Counted from the stretch's first letter, positions 54,138 through 63,800 are shown. The stretch: DNA of 64,000 nt from Rhodopirellula islandica (GCF_001027925.1 NZ_LECT01000001.1:124001-188000); one strand, 5' to 3'. The notes: generated by a model not told the origin, from the sequence alone. A program made the numbers and translations.

Positions 54138-55280
54138 ATGAAACGTCCTAAAATAGCCGTCTTCTTTGGAACCCGTCCCGAAGCGATCAAGGTCGCGCCG
54201 GTGATCAAAAGACTCGCGACGGACGACCGATTCAAATTGCTGTCGGTTTCCACGGGCCAGCACCGCGAAATGCTGGACCAAGTGATCGATATTTTCGATT
54301 TGCCGGTGCACCATGATTTGGGGGTGATGACGCCCGGGCAAACTCTGGCCGGCCTGTCCTCGAAATTGATCGCGTCGATCGATCAAATTCTCGAAGCCGA
54401 GCAACCTGATTTCGCTCTTGTTCAAGGCGATACAACCACGGTTCTGATGGCCTCGCTGGCATGCTTCTATCGCCGCATTCCAACCGGTCACATCGAAGCC
54501 GGTCTGCGAACGGGCAACCTGGCCAGTCCCTTCCCGGAAGAAGCCAATCGGGTGCTGGCCAGTCCCATCAGCACGTTGCACTTTGCCCCGACCTCGGTCA
54601 GCGAAGCGAACTTGCTGCGAGAACGCATCGATCCCGCGAAGATCTTTGTGACGGGGAACACGGTGATCGATGCGTTGCACCTGGAGGTTCAACAACAATC
54701 CAATCCCGATGTCGCAGCGAAGATCGATGAAGAACTGGGGGCGGTTCTGCCGAGCGATTGGCGCGACAAACGGTTTGTGTTGATCACCGGCCACCGCCGC
54801 GAAAATTTTGGTGGTGGCTTCGATGAAATCTGCGGCGCGATTTCAGAATTGGCCGAGCGATTCCCGGACGTTCGATTTGTGTACCCGGTTCACTTGAATC
54901 CGAATGTCTCCGGTCCTGTCCAAAAGGCATTGGGTCAGTTCGACAACGTGTTGTTGTTGCCGCCGCAGTCGTATCGTCCGTTTGTGGCTTTGATGCAGGC
55001 CTGCGAGTTGGTTCTGACTGACTCGGGCGGCGTGCAAGAGGAAGCACCTGGGCTGGGCAAGCCCGTGTTGGTGATGCGCGACACGACCGAACGTCCCGAA
55101 GGCGTGGACGCAGGCACGGTTCGCTTGGTTGGTCCGGTGCGGCAGAACATCGTCGATGGTGTCAGTGAGTTGCTCCGCGACCGCCAAGCCTATGACAAGA
55201 TGGCGAGAGCCTCCAACCCTTACGGTGATGGCACCGCGTCGGAAAAAATCTTGGATGCGATCGCGCAGCACTACTGCTGA
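54138..55280 (+). CDS. wecB: UDP-N-acetylglucosamine 2-epimerase (non-hydrolysing)
   Basis: 380 aa, interconverting UDP-GlcNAc and UDP-ManNAc for surface glycans. The motifs are FFGTRPEAIKVAPVIKRLA, STGQHREMLDQVIDIF, VQGDTTTVLMASLACFYRRI, GHIEAGLRTGNLASPFPEEA, ITGHRRENFGGGF, LTDSGGVQEEAPGLGKPVLV and RDTTERPEGVDAGTVRLVG. The length is normal. Its 3' end overlaps the convergent lipoprotein gene by 10 bases. Confidence 0.96.
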   Translation: MKRPKIAVFFGTRPEAIKVAPVIKRLATDDRFKLLSVSTGQHREMLDQVIDIFDLPVHHDLGVMTPGQTLAGLSSKLIASIDQILEAEQPDFALVQGDTTTVLMASLACFYRRIPTGHIEAGLRTGNLASPFPEEANRVLASPISTLHFAPTSVSEANLLRERIDPAKIFVTGNTVIDALHLEVQQQSNPDVAAKIDEELGAVLPSDWRDKRFVLITGHRRENFGGGFDEICGAISELAERFPDVRFVYPVHLNPNVSGPVQKALGQFDNVLLLPPQSYRPFVALMQACELVLTDSGGVQEEAPGLGKPVLVMRDTTERPEGVDAGTVRLVGPVRQNIVDGVSELLRDRQAYDKMARASNPYGDGTASEKILDAIAQHYC

Positions 55281-56677
55281 AGGGCTTGGGCAAGCTCGGT
55301 TTCATAAGCCCGGATCATTTGTTTGTAGTCTGCCAGAATCTTCTCGGGCACATCCACTTCTGCGGCGTCATCGACCAATGCCGCGACGACGTTGCTCACC
55401 GTGCTGGCGTTGATCTGTCGCTCGGTCAGCAAAACGGTTTGATCCGAACCGATCACCGCCGCGCTGCCGGGCCTCAGTCGCAACAACCCAAAGACATCGT
55501 CCAGGGCGTTCGCGTCCAGCACGGTGACGGCACCGGACCACGCCGACGCCAATTCTCGGCGAAAACCAGCGTCCTCGGTTGCCACGACCCAGCGAACCCG
55601 AGACAGATTGGATTGACGTGACTGGGTGATCGCGGCGGCAATCCAGCGTGGTTCAGTGGCGGAGACCGCTTCGTCTTGCGACAACCGGAACAGCACCACT
55701 TCGGATGTCGTGCCGCCAGAACGCAGCGTCCGCATCGCATCGTTCGGCAAGCGTCGGCCCAGGATGCTGGATGGGGGCGGCGGAGGAACGGGCACAAAAC
55801 GCGAAACACGTTGAGGCGTGAACGGCGGTTGGAAATCGAAACGAGAGGAGTCTTCCTCGTCTGACGGGGGAGCAAACTCTGCTCTCCTGAATTCGAGGGT
55901 CAGCGAACTCTGCCTCGCATCCAAGCCTTCGATCAGCGGGAGCGGCAACTCCACACGCCGAATCACACTGACCGTGGGATCGACCCAGAAGACGTAGGAC
56001 TTGCCTTCGGTTTCGGCCGCGATGCGTCGCATCTTTTGTCCCGCGAAGTTCGCGTCGGGCAACCACTTCAGCTCCGCGGTGGGTTCGAAGATCCCGGACA
56101 TCGGATCGCCAGCGAACAGCCACTCCAGTTGTGGTGGTGGACCAGCCAAGCCTGCCGACAACTTGGACCGCAGGACTTCATCCGCTAGCACGCGATCCAG
56201 GTCCAGGCGTTGGTTCTCGGGCTGCTGCCAGGAATCCACCAGCATTTGCGAATCGAAGTGGCGTGTTTCGGGTTCATCGAACCACGCATTCAATTCGACC
56301 TGATTGGATTGCAACGTCGAGTTGGCACGCAGGCTAACCGAGTAGGCTTGCACGTCCAATTGCTTGCCAGTCCAACGCACGCGGAACGGCGCTCGCTGTT
56401 CTTGCCTTCCGCCTGAAAACAGCTCGGTTGACGCGTCCGCCATTGGGACCACCCGCAACACGACTTCGCTGGTGTCTTGGTAGTACGAGCTGCCGCGATA
56501 GCGAGCAAAGATTTGTCGCAGCCGGTCGCGTGGTTCTCCCCGAGCAATCACAAATTGTTGGGGCGTGGAGGCGGCTTCGTCCGTGGAGGAGGGCGACGGG
56601 GAACACCCGGCGGTCCATGCAGTGACCCCGGCGATGATGCCGCACGCAAAGATCCATTTCGCGAACTGTTGAGTCAA
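55271..56677 (-). CDS. Hypothetical lipoprotein
   Basis: About 468 aa from TTG 56677, which leaves a 4-base gap after the preceding small gene and starts directly before a lipoprotein signal (FAKWIFACGIIAGVTAWTAGC, read in two parts; lipobox TAGC). An in-frame ATG at 56758 would overlap the small gene. The body has beta-rich segments (SSYYQDTSEVVLRVVPMAD, RAPFRVRWTGKQLDVQAYS, KSYVFWVDPTVSVIRRVELP) reminiscent of outer-membrane lipoprotein carrier-like DUFs. A Pro run (PVPPPPPSS) precedes a thioredoxin-like C-terminal domain without an obvious CxxC. Function unknown. Confidence 0.75.
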   Translation of the reverse strand: MTQQFAKWIFACGIIAGVTAWTAGCSPSPSSTDEAASTPQQFVIARGEPRDRLRQIFARYRGSSYYQDTSEVVLRVVPMADASTELFSGGRQEQRAPFRVRWTGKQLDVQAYSVSLRANSTLQSNQVELNAWFDEPETRHFDSQMLVDSWQQPENQRLDLDRVLADEVLRSKLSAGLAGPPPQLEWLFAGDPMSGIFEPTAELKWLPDANFAGQKMRRIAAETEGKSYVFWVDPTVSVIRRVELPLPLIEGLDARQSSLTLEFRRAEFAPPSDEEDSSRFDFQPPFTPQRVSRFVPVPPPPPSSILGRRLPNDAMRTLRSGGTTSEVVLFRLSQDEAVSATEPRWIAAAITQSRQSNLSRVRWVVATEDAGFRRELASAWSGAVTVLDANALDDVFGLLRLRPGSAAVIGSDQTVLLTERQINASTVSNVVAALVDDAAEVDVPEKILADYKQMIRAYETELAQALQQ

Positions 56678-56681
56678 ACCG

Positions 56682-56876
56682 TCACGCTTTCGTGTCGCTG
56701 AGTGAATCCATTCGAACGGCTTTGCACAGCAGCCGCTTCTCAGCCGCGGATCGGCCACACTTTCGGCAGATGAATTCCGCCGACCGAATTTGTTCCGCCA
56801 GCAAGGGCAGGGCGTGCGCGAGGGTGGATTTGTCCCATTTGCAAATCGACTTTTTGGGCAGTTTCGATTGAGTCAA
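56682..56876 (-). CDS. Small Cys-containing protein
   Basis: 64 aa, TTG start (TTGACTCAATCG). Contains ICRKCGRSAAEKRLLCKA, a CxxC plus distal Cys that could bind zinc or undergo redox. It lies 7 bases after the DUF1559 stop and 4 bases before the lipoprotein start, so it is the middle gene of a compact operon. The tight fit and Cys motif make it credible; function unknown. Confidence 0.6.
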   Translation of the reverse strand: MTQSKLPKKSICKWDKSTLAHALPLLAEQIRSAEFICRKCGRSAAEKRLLCKAVRMDSLSDTKA

Positions 56877-56883
56877 ACTGAGA

Positions 56884-57822
56884 TCAGTGTTCGTAAGTTG
56901 GGATTTCGCGACCGTCGATGGAGGCGGCCGCGCGGTGAATGTCGATGTCTTGAGTGTACGTCAACATTTTCACCGATCCATCCACCATCGCCGCATTCCA
57001 GCCATGCGGGTGGGCACTGCCAAAGTCATGGCAGGCCAAACAGTTGTCCGGTTGATCCAGTCCCGGTTGGCGGGCACCGAACCGAACGTAGGAATGAGTG
57101 GTCGTCGGAATTCCGGTGTATCCGGCCAAGGGAGCTCGGTCGCCGTAGCAGTCTCCCGTCGTGTATTTCAGCGAATCCATGGCCTTTTCTCCGACCAAAT
57201 ACGTGTGGCTCAGGCCGTCAAACACCCGAGACAACCGCGTGCGGCCGCCGAGTCGCCAGACGCCGTCACGCTGACTCTCAATGATGCGGTCGTCCACTTC
57301 ATTGACGGTCGCGGAACCTCCGCACATGGCGTAGTCGGTTCGTCCACCGGTTTCGCCATAACGGCTCAAATAGGGTTCCAGCAGCGGGTAGGCGTCGGCA
57401 TCTCGCCGGGTCGGGCAGTGAAACGTTGAGACCGACGACTGAACATGTTGCTGGACCCGGTCAGTCGGCATGATCATCGAAGCGGCTCCGATTTGAGCCA
57501 ATGGGGGTGCCAAGTCCGCTTGTTCCATCAGCGCCATCGCTTGGACCATCCAATTGCCGCCGTTGAATCGAGGGTCGGGCTGCCGACGATTGTCGAAATC
57601 GACCAGGTACGGCGGGACCTCGCCGGAGTAGCCTGGCAGGTCGCGAAAAATCGATTCGTAGTTTTGGCTGGCCAAGGCGATTTGTCGAATTCGATTGCGA
57701 CACTTGGTCTGGCGTGCCGCCTCGCGAACGCTTTGAACCGCTGGCAGCAGAAGTGCGATCAGGACGCCAATGATGGCGATGACGACCAGCAATTCCACCA
57801 ACGTGAATCCATGCCGTTTCAC
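56884..57822 (-). CDS. DUF1559 prepilin-like protein
   Basis: 312 aa from GTG 57822, giving (M)[18 protein letters not shown], the classical short prepilin leader; GGAG lies 9 bases upstream. An in-frame ATG at 57912 would add 30 unrelated residues. Next come [37 protein letters not shown] and the C-terminal [17 protein letters not shown]. It heads an operon with the small Cys protein and the lipoprotein. Processing by prepilin peptidase is expected; role unknown. Confidence 0.9.
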   Translation of the reverse strand: MKRHGFTLVELLVVIAIIGVLIALLLPAVQSVREAARQTKCRNRIRQIALASQNYESIFRDLPGYSGEVPPYLVDFDNRRQPDPRFNGGNWMVQAMALMEQADLAPPLAQIGAASMIMPTDRVQQHVQSSVSTFHCPTRRDADAYPLLEPYLSRYGETGGRTDYAMCGGSATVNEVDDRIIESQRDGVWRLGGRTRLSRVFDGLSHTYLVGEKAMDSLKYTTGDCYGDRAPLAGYTGIPTTTHSYVRFGARQPGLDQPDNCLACHDFGSAHPHGWNAAMVDGSVKMLTYTQDIDIHRAAASIDGREIPTYEH

Positions 57823-58240
57823 TGCTTCTTGCTCCGTCCTCACGGTCAAACCTCGATCACAGGGATGATTTGCGAGCCGGTTGTCGAACTCGGTGGAACC
57901 AGCTTTGAGCAATCGTGGGGAAGATCAAAGGCTTCAAAAATCATCCCCGCCAGGAACGGGCTTCGATTGGTTCCTCTTTTTTCGGAGCCAGCATCCCGCA
58001 GAGTCCGCCAGGTCCGGATATGCCGGTTGTGCGAATTTGCCCCCGGGTAACGGTCACGCGTGTTCGACCTGTTGATTCCACCCCGTGGTCACCGCTCGGT
58101 GTGCAGAAGATCCCGCGGACTCGTCGATACGCCGGATAGCTGGTCACCGTCGCCTGACTTTCGTGCATCGCAGGATGCCGAATTTCGATCTTCGAAGCGA
58201 CACGTCTGGCACGGTTCGCAAGGACCGTGGGGATTCAAGG
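57823..58240. other. Divergent intergenic region
   Basis: About 420 bases between the DUF1559 operon and an exported Ala/Pro-rich protein gene. No repeat or terminator was recognised. An in-frame extension of the right-hand gene runs to 58085, but its peptide has no signal or conserved feature and the better start is ATG 58241. Confidence 0.45.
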
Positions 58241-59734
58241 ATGAACACCCCTCCGAAACACGCTGGGACTGCGATGGATCGCAACATGAAACCACGAATG
58301 CAGGCAGATCAGAACCACGTTGATCGATTCCGCAAGGATCGATCTCGTCGTGGTTTGCTGGTCCGACGTGTTTCGTTGGCAATCTTGATCGCATCGGTGA
58401 GCGTGTCGGCACAGGCAGGGGACGGCTCGACGTCTGGCCGAGTCTGGCAACCGCGACCGCTGGCATTGCCACCCACCTCCGCGACGGCTCCTGCCTGGAA
58501 ACCACCGACGCCCCAGCCCACCGTGGTGGCGCCCTCGCCGCCACCCGTCACGATCATCATGACGGCCCCGGCACCACCCGCGGAAGAGCCACCAGCGATC
58601 ACGCGGCGCCGCCAAGCCAACCGGGGCGGCAGTGCAACTGCTTCGCTGGGTCGATCGCAACAAACGTTCTCTCGACCGATGCCCGCTTCGGACCCAATCA
58701 ACCATCACGCTCGGACAGCAGAACTGGCTCAGTCCGCGGTCGATCAGCTTCGCAGTGCCCACTTCGCTGCTCGGCGAGGTGCGTTCCATTCGGCGAAAGA
58801 ATCCGCAACGCAGACGCTTCGGATCATTGCTTCCCTGCGAGATTCGCAAATGGGAGGCAACCTGCACACGTCTCAGCTTAACGAAGCGATCACTGCCATT
58901 CGTGAGTCGACCGATTTCACCGGACGTTATGGACCGGTCGACCAAGCCGCCCTGCAGCGATTGGTGGACGTGCACAAGACGCCGGCGCTGCACGGTGTGA
59001 ACACATCCTCGTTGACCGCCGAACGCGCGATCGAGGCTTACCTCAACCACGCACGGCAGCGTTGGGTCGAGGCCACCGTGGGCGGACCGCTTGCGGCCGA
59101 AGCGACCCTGATTCTGGCGGACTTGGAAGCCGCAACGCTGACCCCGCAATCGTCGGATTTGACTGAGTCTCGCTCGCGTTTGCATGCCTCGGAACTGGCG
59201 TTGATGTATCGGCGTGCGGCGGTTGAAATTGGTCCCGACAATCCACAAGCCACGGCGGAGCTCGGGCGCAACTTGCTCCGTCGATCGATGCCCGCGATTG
59301 CCAAGGAGTTGTTGTTGTTGAGTGTGCAGCAGAAACCAACGCGACAAAGCGTCGAGGATTTGATGCGAGCGGCAAGCCAATCCGGAGACGCCCAGTTGGC
59401 CGCGGAATGCCAGCAGCAACTCGCGTCAACGAACCTGCCCAGCGAACTGCCCATTCAAGTTTTGTCGCCGACACAATTCTCGAAAACGAACCAGCAGTTT
59501 GCGGCGGCGAATTCAACCCCCACTCACTCACTCAGCAGTCAAGCTAGCGCGAGGGCAGGGCAGTCGGCTTACCCGCAAACGGCGTCTCGTCCAACCTCGC
59601 GGAACTCGGTCGGCCAAGGTCACTTGATCGTGCCAGCACAAAACGGTCGTTCGGTGCAATCGCGAATGGTTGATCCGTCGATGCCCGCCGCTCCTGCTCG
59701 TTCGACAACGCCCCGCAGCGGTCTGTTTTGGTAA
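58241..59734 (+). CDS. Exported Ala/Pro-rich helical protein
   Basis: About 497 aa from ATG 58241 behind GGGGA (58229-58233). A basic N-terminus precedes a signal segment (RVSLAILIASVSVSAQAGDG). A Pro/Thr-rich region (ATAPAWKPPTPQPTVVAPSP) is followed by a helical TPR-like region (about 150-400: AQSAVDQLRSAHFAARRGAF; AAVEIGPDNPQATAELGRNL) and a Ser/Gln-rich tail. It is coupled to the Wza-like gene by a one-base TAATG overlap, suggesting a partner role in polysaccharide export or envelope organisation. Function not recognised. Confidence 0.82.
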   Translation: MNTPPKHAGTAMDRNMKPRMQADQNHVDRFRKDRSRRGLLVRRVSLAILIASVSVSAQAGDGSTSGRVWQPRPLALPPTSATAPAWKPPTPQPTVVAPSPPPVTIIMTAPAPPAEEPPAITRRRQANRGGSATASLGRSQQTFSRPMPASDPINHHARTAELAQSAVDQLRSAHFAARRGAFHSAKESATQTLRIIASLRDSQMGGNLHTSQLNEAITAIRESTDFTGRYGPVDQAALQRLVDVHKTPALHGVNTSSLTAERAIEAYLNHARQRWVEATVGGPLAAEATLILADLEAATLTPQSSDLTESRSRLHASELALMYRRAAVEIGPDNPQATAELGRNLLRRSMPAIAKELLLLSVQQKPTRQSVEDLMRAASQSGDAQLAAECQQQLASTNLPSELPIQVLSPTQFSKTNQQFAAANSTPTHSLSSQASARAGQSAYPQTASRPTSRNSVGQGHLIVPAQNGRSVQSRMVDPSMPAAPARSTTPRSGLFW

Positions 59735-62001
59735 TGCAAGCCAACGCCCTCACCGTCCACCTGATTTCGATGGATCGTCCCATGAAACCAACTCGTCTTC
59801 GATCGGCGTTTCGTCGCGTTTGCCTGGCAACCGGACTGTTGTTGCCATTGGTCTTCGTGGGGGCCTTGTCCGCGCAGGAATTGGTCGCGCCGGGACAAGC
59901 GACGCCCGAAACCAACCCGCGTCCGACGGTGCTGGGGAGCAACACCGGCACGTTGCCCACCCCGTCGTTCGACATGGACAACCTGCCTGACAGTCCGCCG
60001 GTCAATGAAGATGAACTGCTGGAGGTCAACTCGCTGCGGGATTATCGGCAGCGTTTGGAAGAGCACAACTTGCGGGCCGAGCAAGCCAAGCTGGAAGCTC
60101 GTGCACGTTTCGAATCACGCTCTCGCGATTTGATTCCCGGGCTGCCGTCCCAACCCGCCCCGCCGGAACCGACCGCGACACGCAATGACACGTTGCCGGA
60201 GGCGGTCCCCGCACCCTCACCGGCCCAAACCTTGGCTCCGCCACCCGTGCCGCCTGCAGCGAAGGTTCCAACACCGAAGCTGCCATCAGCCCAGCAAGCA
60301 ACGGACAAAGAGAAGCTGCTGGAACTGCCGCCACCACTGCGTCCTCGTCAGCCTCAAGCGGACCGAGCGGTTCCCCCACGCCCACAGCGATTGGGCGGCA
60401 GTGCACCGGCAACCAGCCAGGATGAATTGCCGGAGTTTCGTCCTGTTCCAACTCGCAATCGGCTTCAGCCATCGGAACGAACCGAGCCGACAGCGCCCAG
60501 CGATCCTTCCAAGCGTCTCGAAGCGTTGATGGAAGAGGACACCGCGGTGGAATCGTCCAGCGATCTGGAAGCCCCGCGGAAGTCACCCGCGCCGGAGGCT
60601 CGTTCGACTCGGCCTGTCGCTCCGCCGACGCCTCCCGTGAAACGCACAGAAGGAAGTCAACCAAAGCGTGAGCCGGAGCCGAGGGAGCCTGCAACGGAAC
60701 CGGAACCTCGTTCGCGGTCGGTGATCGACACCGAGGCAATTGACTCGAAGCAATTTTCGACAAACTCAAGCCGCAGTGGATCCGCTCCAGCTCGCAACAT
60801 GGGAACGCCTTCGTGGCCGGACTTGATGCAGGACGAAGTCACGCGTTGGCCCTTGCCCGCGTCGTTTGCGTCGCACGGCGGAGGCCCCTTGTCGGGTCAC
60901 CCCAGTTCAGTCACCTGCTCGACGTGTGGTGGGTGCGTTGATCGCAATGGAGTTGGCGTCGAACGTCTGAGCAAGACCATTGGGCTTGGCACTGGAACCC
61001 ATCCTGCCTGTCAGTGCTGGCGTTGTCCTCAAAGCATGCCATTCAATGTGGATGGACCCGGCAACTATCTCGGACCGGCACGCAGCACGCCGGTGCACGA
61101 GTATCGATTGCGTAGCGGCGACCAAGTTCAGTTGACGTTCTTGATCAAAACCGTTCGTTCGGTGGGTGCTTATCGTTTGGTTGTCGGTGACGAACTGCTG
61201 ATCGAATCGGAAGCGGATGAAAAGCTGACCCGTGGAACGCTGGAACGTGGATTGGAAATCCAACCCGATGGAACGATCACGCTGCGGTTCATCGGTCAGA
61301 TTCACGCTGCCGGACAAACCATCGATCAGCTTCGTGAATTGCTCAACGAACGCTACGAGGAGTACTACCCTGATCCGTCGATCGATGTGACTCCGGTCGC
61401 AACCGGCAACATCGCACGACAAATTCGGGAAGCCATCAGCGGCTCCGAAGGGTTCAACCCTCAGCAAACCGTGCAAACGATCACGCCCGAGGGAACGCTC
61501 CGCTTGCCTCGGCTGGGAGCGGTGCCGGCGCAAGGTCTGACGCTGAGCGAACTGAAGCGTGAAATCATCCTGCGATACGATTCGATGTCGGCTGGTTTGG
61601 ACGTGGAAGTCGTTTTGGAACAACAGGCTCCCCATTACGTGTATGTCCTTGGCGAAGTCACCACACCGGGCCGATTCGAGATCGATGCACCGACGACCGT
61701 GCTCGGTGGAATCGCCTTGGGTGGCGGGTACGTGCCAGGGGCAAACCTGCGTCAGGTCGTGATTTTCCGTCGCGGTCCGAACTGGGAATTGCTGTCCACA
61801 ATGCTGGACCTGCGTGGTGCGATGATGGGCAAGGACTCTCGCCCCGTCGACGAGATTTGGTTGCAAGATGGCGACGTGGTCATCGTCCCCCCCAGCCCGA
61901 TTCGGTTGTTTGATCGCTTCGTCAGCCAAGTTTTCACCGAGGGCGTTTACGGGATCGTGCCCTTCAGCGGGTTTGGGTTCTCGTTTGGAGATGGGAACTG
62001 A
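59734..62001 (+). CDS. Wza-like polysaccharide export protein with long Pro-rich region
   Basis: About 755 aa from ATG 59734 (stop overlap TAATG); ATG 59770 or 59782 are alternatives, the last giving a clean signal peptide (MKPTRLRSAFRRVCLATGLL). Residues 90-390 are Pro/Arg/Glu-rich. Two Cys clusters (TCSTCGGCVDRNG and HPACQCWRCPQSM) precede the Poly_export domain (from about 450: RLRSGDQVQLTFLIKTVRS, VVGDELLIESEADEKL, GLEIQPDGTITLRFIGQIHA). SLBB-type domains follow (TITPEGTLRLPRLGAVPAQG; HYVYVLGEVTTPGRFEIDAP). Wza-type proteins form the outer-membrane exit for capsule or EPS. The Pro-rich and Cys regions are atypical. Confidence 0.9.
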   Translation: MQANALTVHLISMDRPMKPTRLRSAFRRVCLATGLLLPLVFVGALSAQELVAPGQATPETNPRPTVLGSNTGTLPTPSFDMDNLPDSPPVNEDELLEVNSLRDYRQRLEEHNLRAEQAKLEARARFESRSRDLIPGLPSQPAPPEPTATRNDTLPEAVPAPSPAQTLAPPPVPPAAKVPTPKLPSAQQATDKEKLLELPPPLRPRQPQADRAVPPRPQRLGGSAPATSQDELPEFRPVPTRNRLQPSERTEPTAPSDPSKRLEALMEEDTAVESSSDLEAPRKSPAPEARSTRPVAPPTPPVKRTEGSQPKREPEPREPATEPEPRSRSVIDTEAIDSKQFSTNSSRSGSAPARNMGTPSWPDLMQDEVTRWPLPASFASHGGGPLSGHPSSVTCSTCGGCVDRNGVGVERLSKTIGLGTGTHPACQCWRCPQSMPFNVDGPGNYLGPARSTPVHEYRLRSGDQVQLTFLIKTVRSVGAYRLVVGDELLIESEADEKLTRGTLERGLEIQPDGTITLRFIGQIHAAGQTIDQLRELLNERYEEYYPDPSIDVTPVATGNIARQIREAISGSEGFNPQQTVQTITPEGTLRLPRLGAVPAQGLTLSELKREIILRYDSMSAGLDVEVVLEQQAPHYVYVLGEVTTPGRFEIDAPTTVLGGIALGGGYVPGANLRQVVIFRRGPNWELLSTMLDLRGAMMGKDSRPVDEIWLQDGDVVIVPPSPIRLFDRFVSQVFTEGVYGIVPFSGFGFSFGDGN

Positions 62002-62082
62002 TCGGTTTTCGAAAGTTGCTCCGGCGACTATTCTTTCGGGTACTCCACTCGGAACACCTTCAACCGATTCCTGAGCCCACAG

Positions 62083-63366
62083 ATGCATTACCAACCATTG
62101 CCGTTCGATCGCGAATTGATCGACCGAATCATCGAAGAAAACCCCACGCCATTTGTCCTGTATCACGAAGACGGGATCCGTGCACGGGCTCGCGAATTGA
62201 CCGATGCGTTCGCCTGGAATGAAGGTTTTCAGCAGTATTTTGCTGTCAAAGCCACCCCGAACCCGCACATTGTCGCGATGATGGCCGAGGAAGGTGGCGG
62301 GGCCGATTGCAGCAGCGTGGCCGAGCTGATCACCTGCGAGCGTCTGGGCATCACCGGCCAAGACGTGATGTTCACGTCCAACAACACCACGATGGATGAG
62401 TTCGAGATCGCCAACAAGCTCGGCGCGATCATCAATCTCGACACCCCGCATCACATCGACCAAATCGCTCAATTGAGCCCCTTGCCGGAAATGGTTTCCT
62501 TCCGATTCAATCCGGGGCCAGAACGCCAAGGCAATGTGATCATCGGTGATCCCAAAGAAGCCAAGTTCGGCAGCACCCGCGAACAACTCATCGACGGGTA
62601 CCGTCGCTGTGCCGAGCTCGGCATTTCGCGATTTGGGTTGCACGCGATGGTGGTCAGCAACGAACTGAATATCGAAGCGTTGTTGCAAACCGCTGAGATG
62701 TTGTTTGAACTCGCCGCCGAAATTCATCGCGAAACCGGCATCTCGGTTGAGTGCATCAACCTGGGTGGCGGAATCGGGGTGCCTTACCAGCCCGGCCAAG
62801 AACCCGTTGATCTGCCCGCCTTCGGGGATGGTGTTCGCAAGCTTTACGAATCGATCTTGGTTCCTGCAGGAATCGCTCCGGTGCGAATCCTGATGGAAAA
62901 CGGTCGTGCGATGACCGGGCCGTTTGGCTATCTGATCACCAAGGTCATCAATCAAAAATCGTCCTACAAAGACTACGTCGGCGTGGACGCTTGCATGAGC
63001 AATTTGATGCGTCCGGGCATGTACGGGGCGTACCATTACATCACTGTGATGGGCAAGGAAGACCAGCCCGCTGATCGCACTGTGGATGTGGTCGGATCGC
63101 TCTGTGAGAACAACGACAAATTCGCCATCGATCGCAAGCTGCCTGCCACCGAAGTCGGTGACATCGCGGTCATCCACGATGCCGGTGCCCACGGCCACAG
63201 CATGGGATTTCAGTACAACGGTCGTCTTCGGTCCGCTGAGATCGTGTTCAACGACGCGGGTGAGTTTCGTGCGATTCGTCGCGCCGAGAACTTCGATGAC
63301 TACTTCTGCACGGTGGACTTTGATTCCGTCAAAGTCGATCGCAAGCAGTCTGCCACCGTTGGCTAA
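62083..63366 (+). CDS. lysA: Diaminopimelate decarboxylase-like PLP enzyme
   Basis: 427 aa, fold type III decarboxylase (Orn/DAP/Arg family 2). The PLP lysine is in FAVKATPNPHIV. Further motifs are GGGADCSSVAELITCERLG, INLGGGIGVPYQP, ENGRAMTGPFGYLI, SLCENNDKFAIDRKLP and GDIAVIHDAGAHGHSMGFQY. It would catalyse the last step of lysine synthesis, meso-DAP to lysine; the length is normal. Another family 2 amino-acid decarboxylase is the alternative. It follows the Wza-like gene after an 81-base gap and precedes a ferredoxin gene. Confidence 0.85.
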   Translation: MHYQPLPFDRELIDRIIEENPTPFVLYHEDGIRARARELTDAFAWNEGFQQYFAVKATPNPHIVAMMAEEGGGADCSSVAELITCERLGITGQDVMFTSNNTTMDEFEIANKLGAIINLDTPHHIDQIAQLSPLPEMVSFRFNPGPERQGNVIIGDPKEAKFGSTREQLIDGYRRCAELGISRFGLHAMVVSNELNIEALLQTAEMLFELAAEIHRETGISVECINLGGGIGVPYQPGQEPVDLPAFGDGVRKLYESILVPAGIAPVRILMENGRAMTGPFGYLITKVINQKSSYKDYVGVDACMSNLMRPGMYGAYHYITVMGKEDQPADRTVDVVGSLCENNDKFAIDRKLPATEVGDIAVIHDAGAHGHSMGFQYNGRLRSAEIVFNDAGEFRAIRRAENFDDYFCTVDFDSVKVDRKQSATVG

Positions 63367-63437
63367 CCAACTCTTCGTCCGCCAGGCTTTCGAGCCCATC
63401 GACTGATTTCACCACCACCATTTCCGATTGAGACTCC

Positions 63438-63800
63438 ATGCCCAAACTGACTGTCGAAAACGTTGGCACCTTTGATGTCCCTGCTGGCAAACGATTGATC
63501 AAAGCCTTGGTCGAAGAAGCGGGCACGGACCAATTGCACGCCTGCGGTGGCGTTTCCCGGTGCACCACGTGCCGGGTGGAATTCGTGGAAGGGGAACCGG
63601 AGCAGATCACAGCGGCGGAAAAAGAAACTCTCCGCGTTCGCGAAGTGACCGAACCCGGTGTTCGGCTCAGTTGCCAGATCAACTGCGATCAGGACATGAC
63701 CGTTCGGGTGATCAGCCGGCTCGAAGGCAGCGGTCGCAAAGACCAAGGCGGCGCGGTCGCCGACGAGATCGAGCCCGCCCCCGAGTGGACCACGAAGTAG
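63438..63800 (+). CDS. 2Fe-2S ferredoxin
   Basis: 120 aa. The plant/adrenodoxin-type 2Fe-2S ligands are in ACGGVSRCTTC with a distal Cys in RLSCQINCDQ. DVPAGKRLIKALVEEAG precedes the cluster loop. A cytosolic electron carrier is expected; partner unknown. It lies 71 bases after the lysA-like gene and may share a transcript. Confidence 0.93.
   Translation: MPKLTVENVGTFDVPAGKRLIKALVEEAGTDQLHACGGVSRCTTCRVEFVEGEPEQITAAEKETLRVREVTEPGVRLSCQINCDQDMTVRVISRLEGSGRKDQGGAVADEIEPAPEWTTK

Noticed and set aside
60907-63399. 830-codon minus-strand frame opposite the Wza-like and lysA-like genes
   Set aside because: It is antisense to two well-recognised genes; translation lacks any domain.
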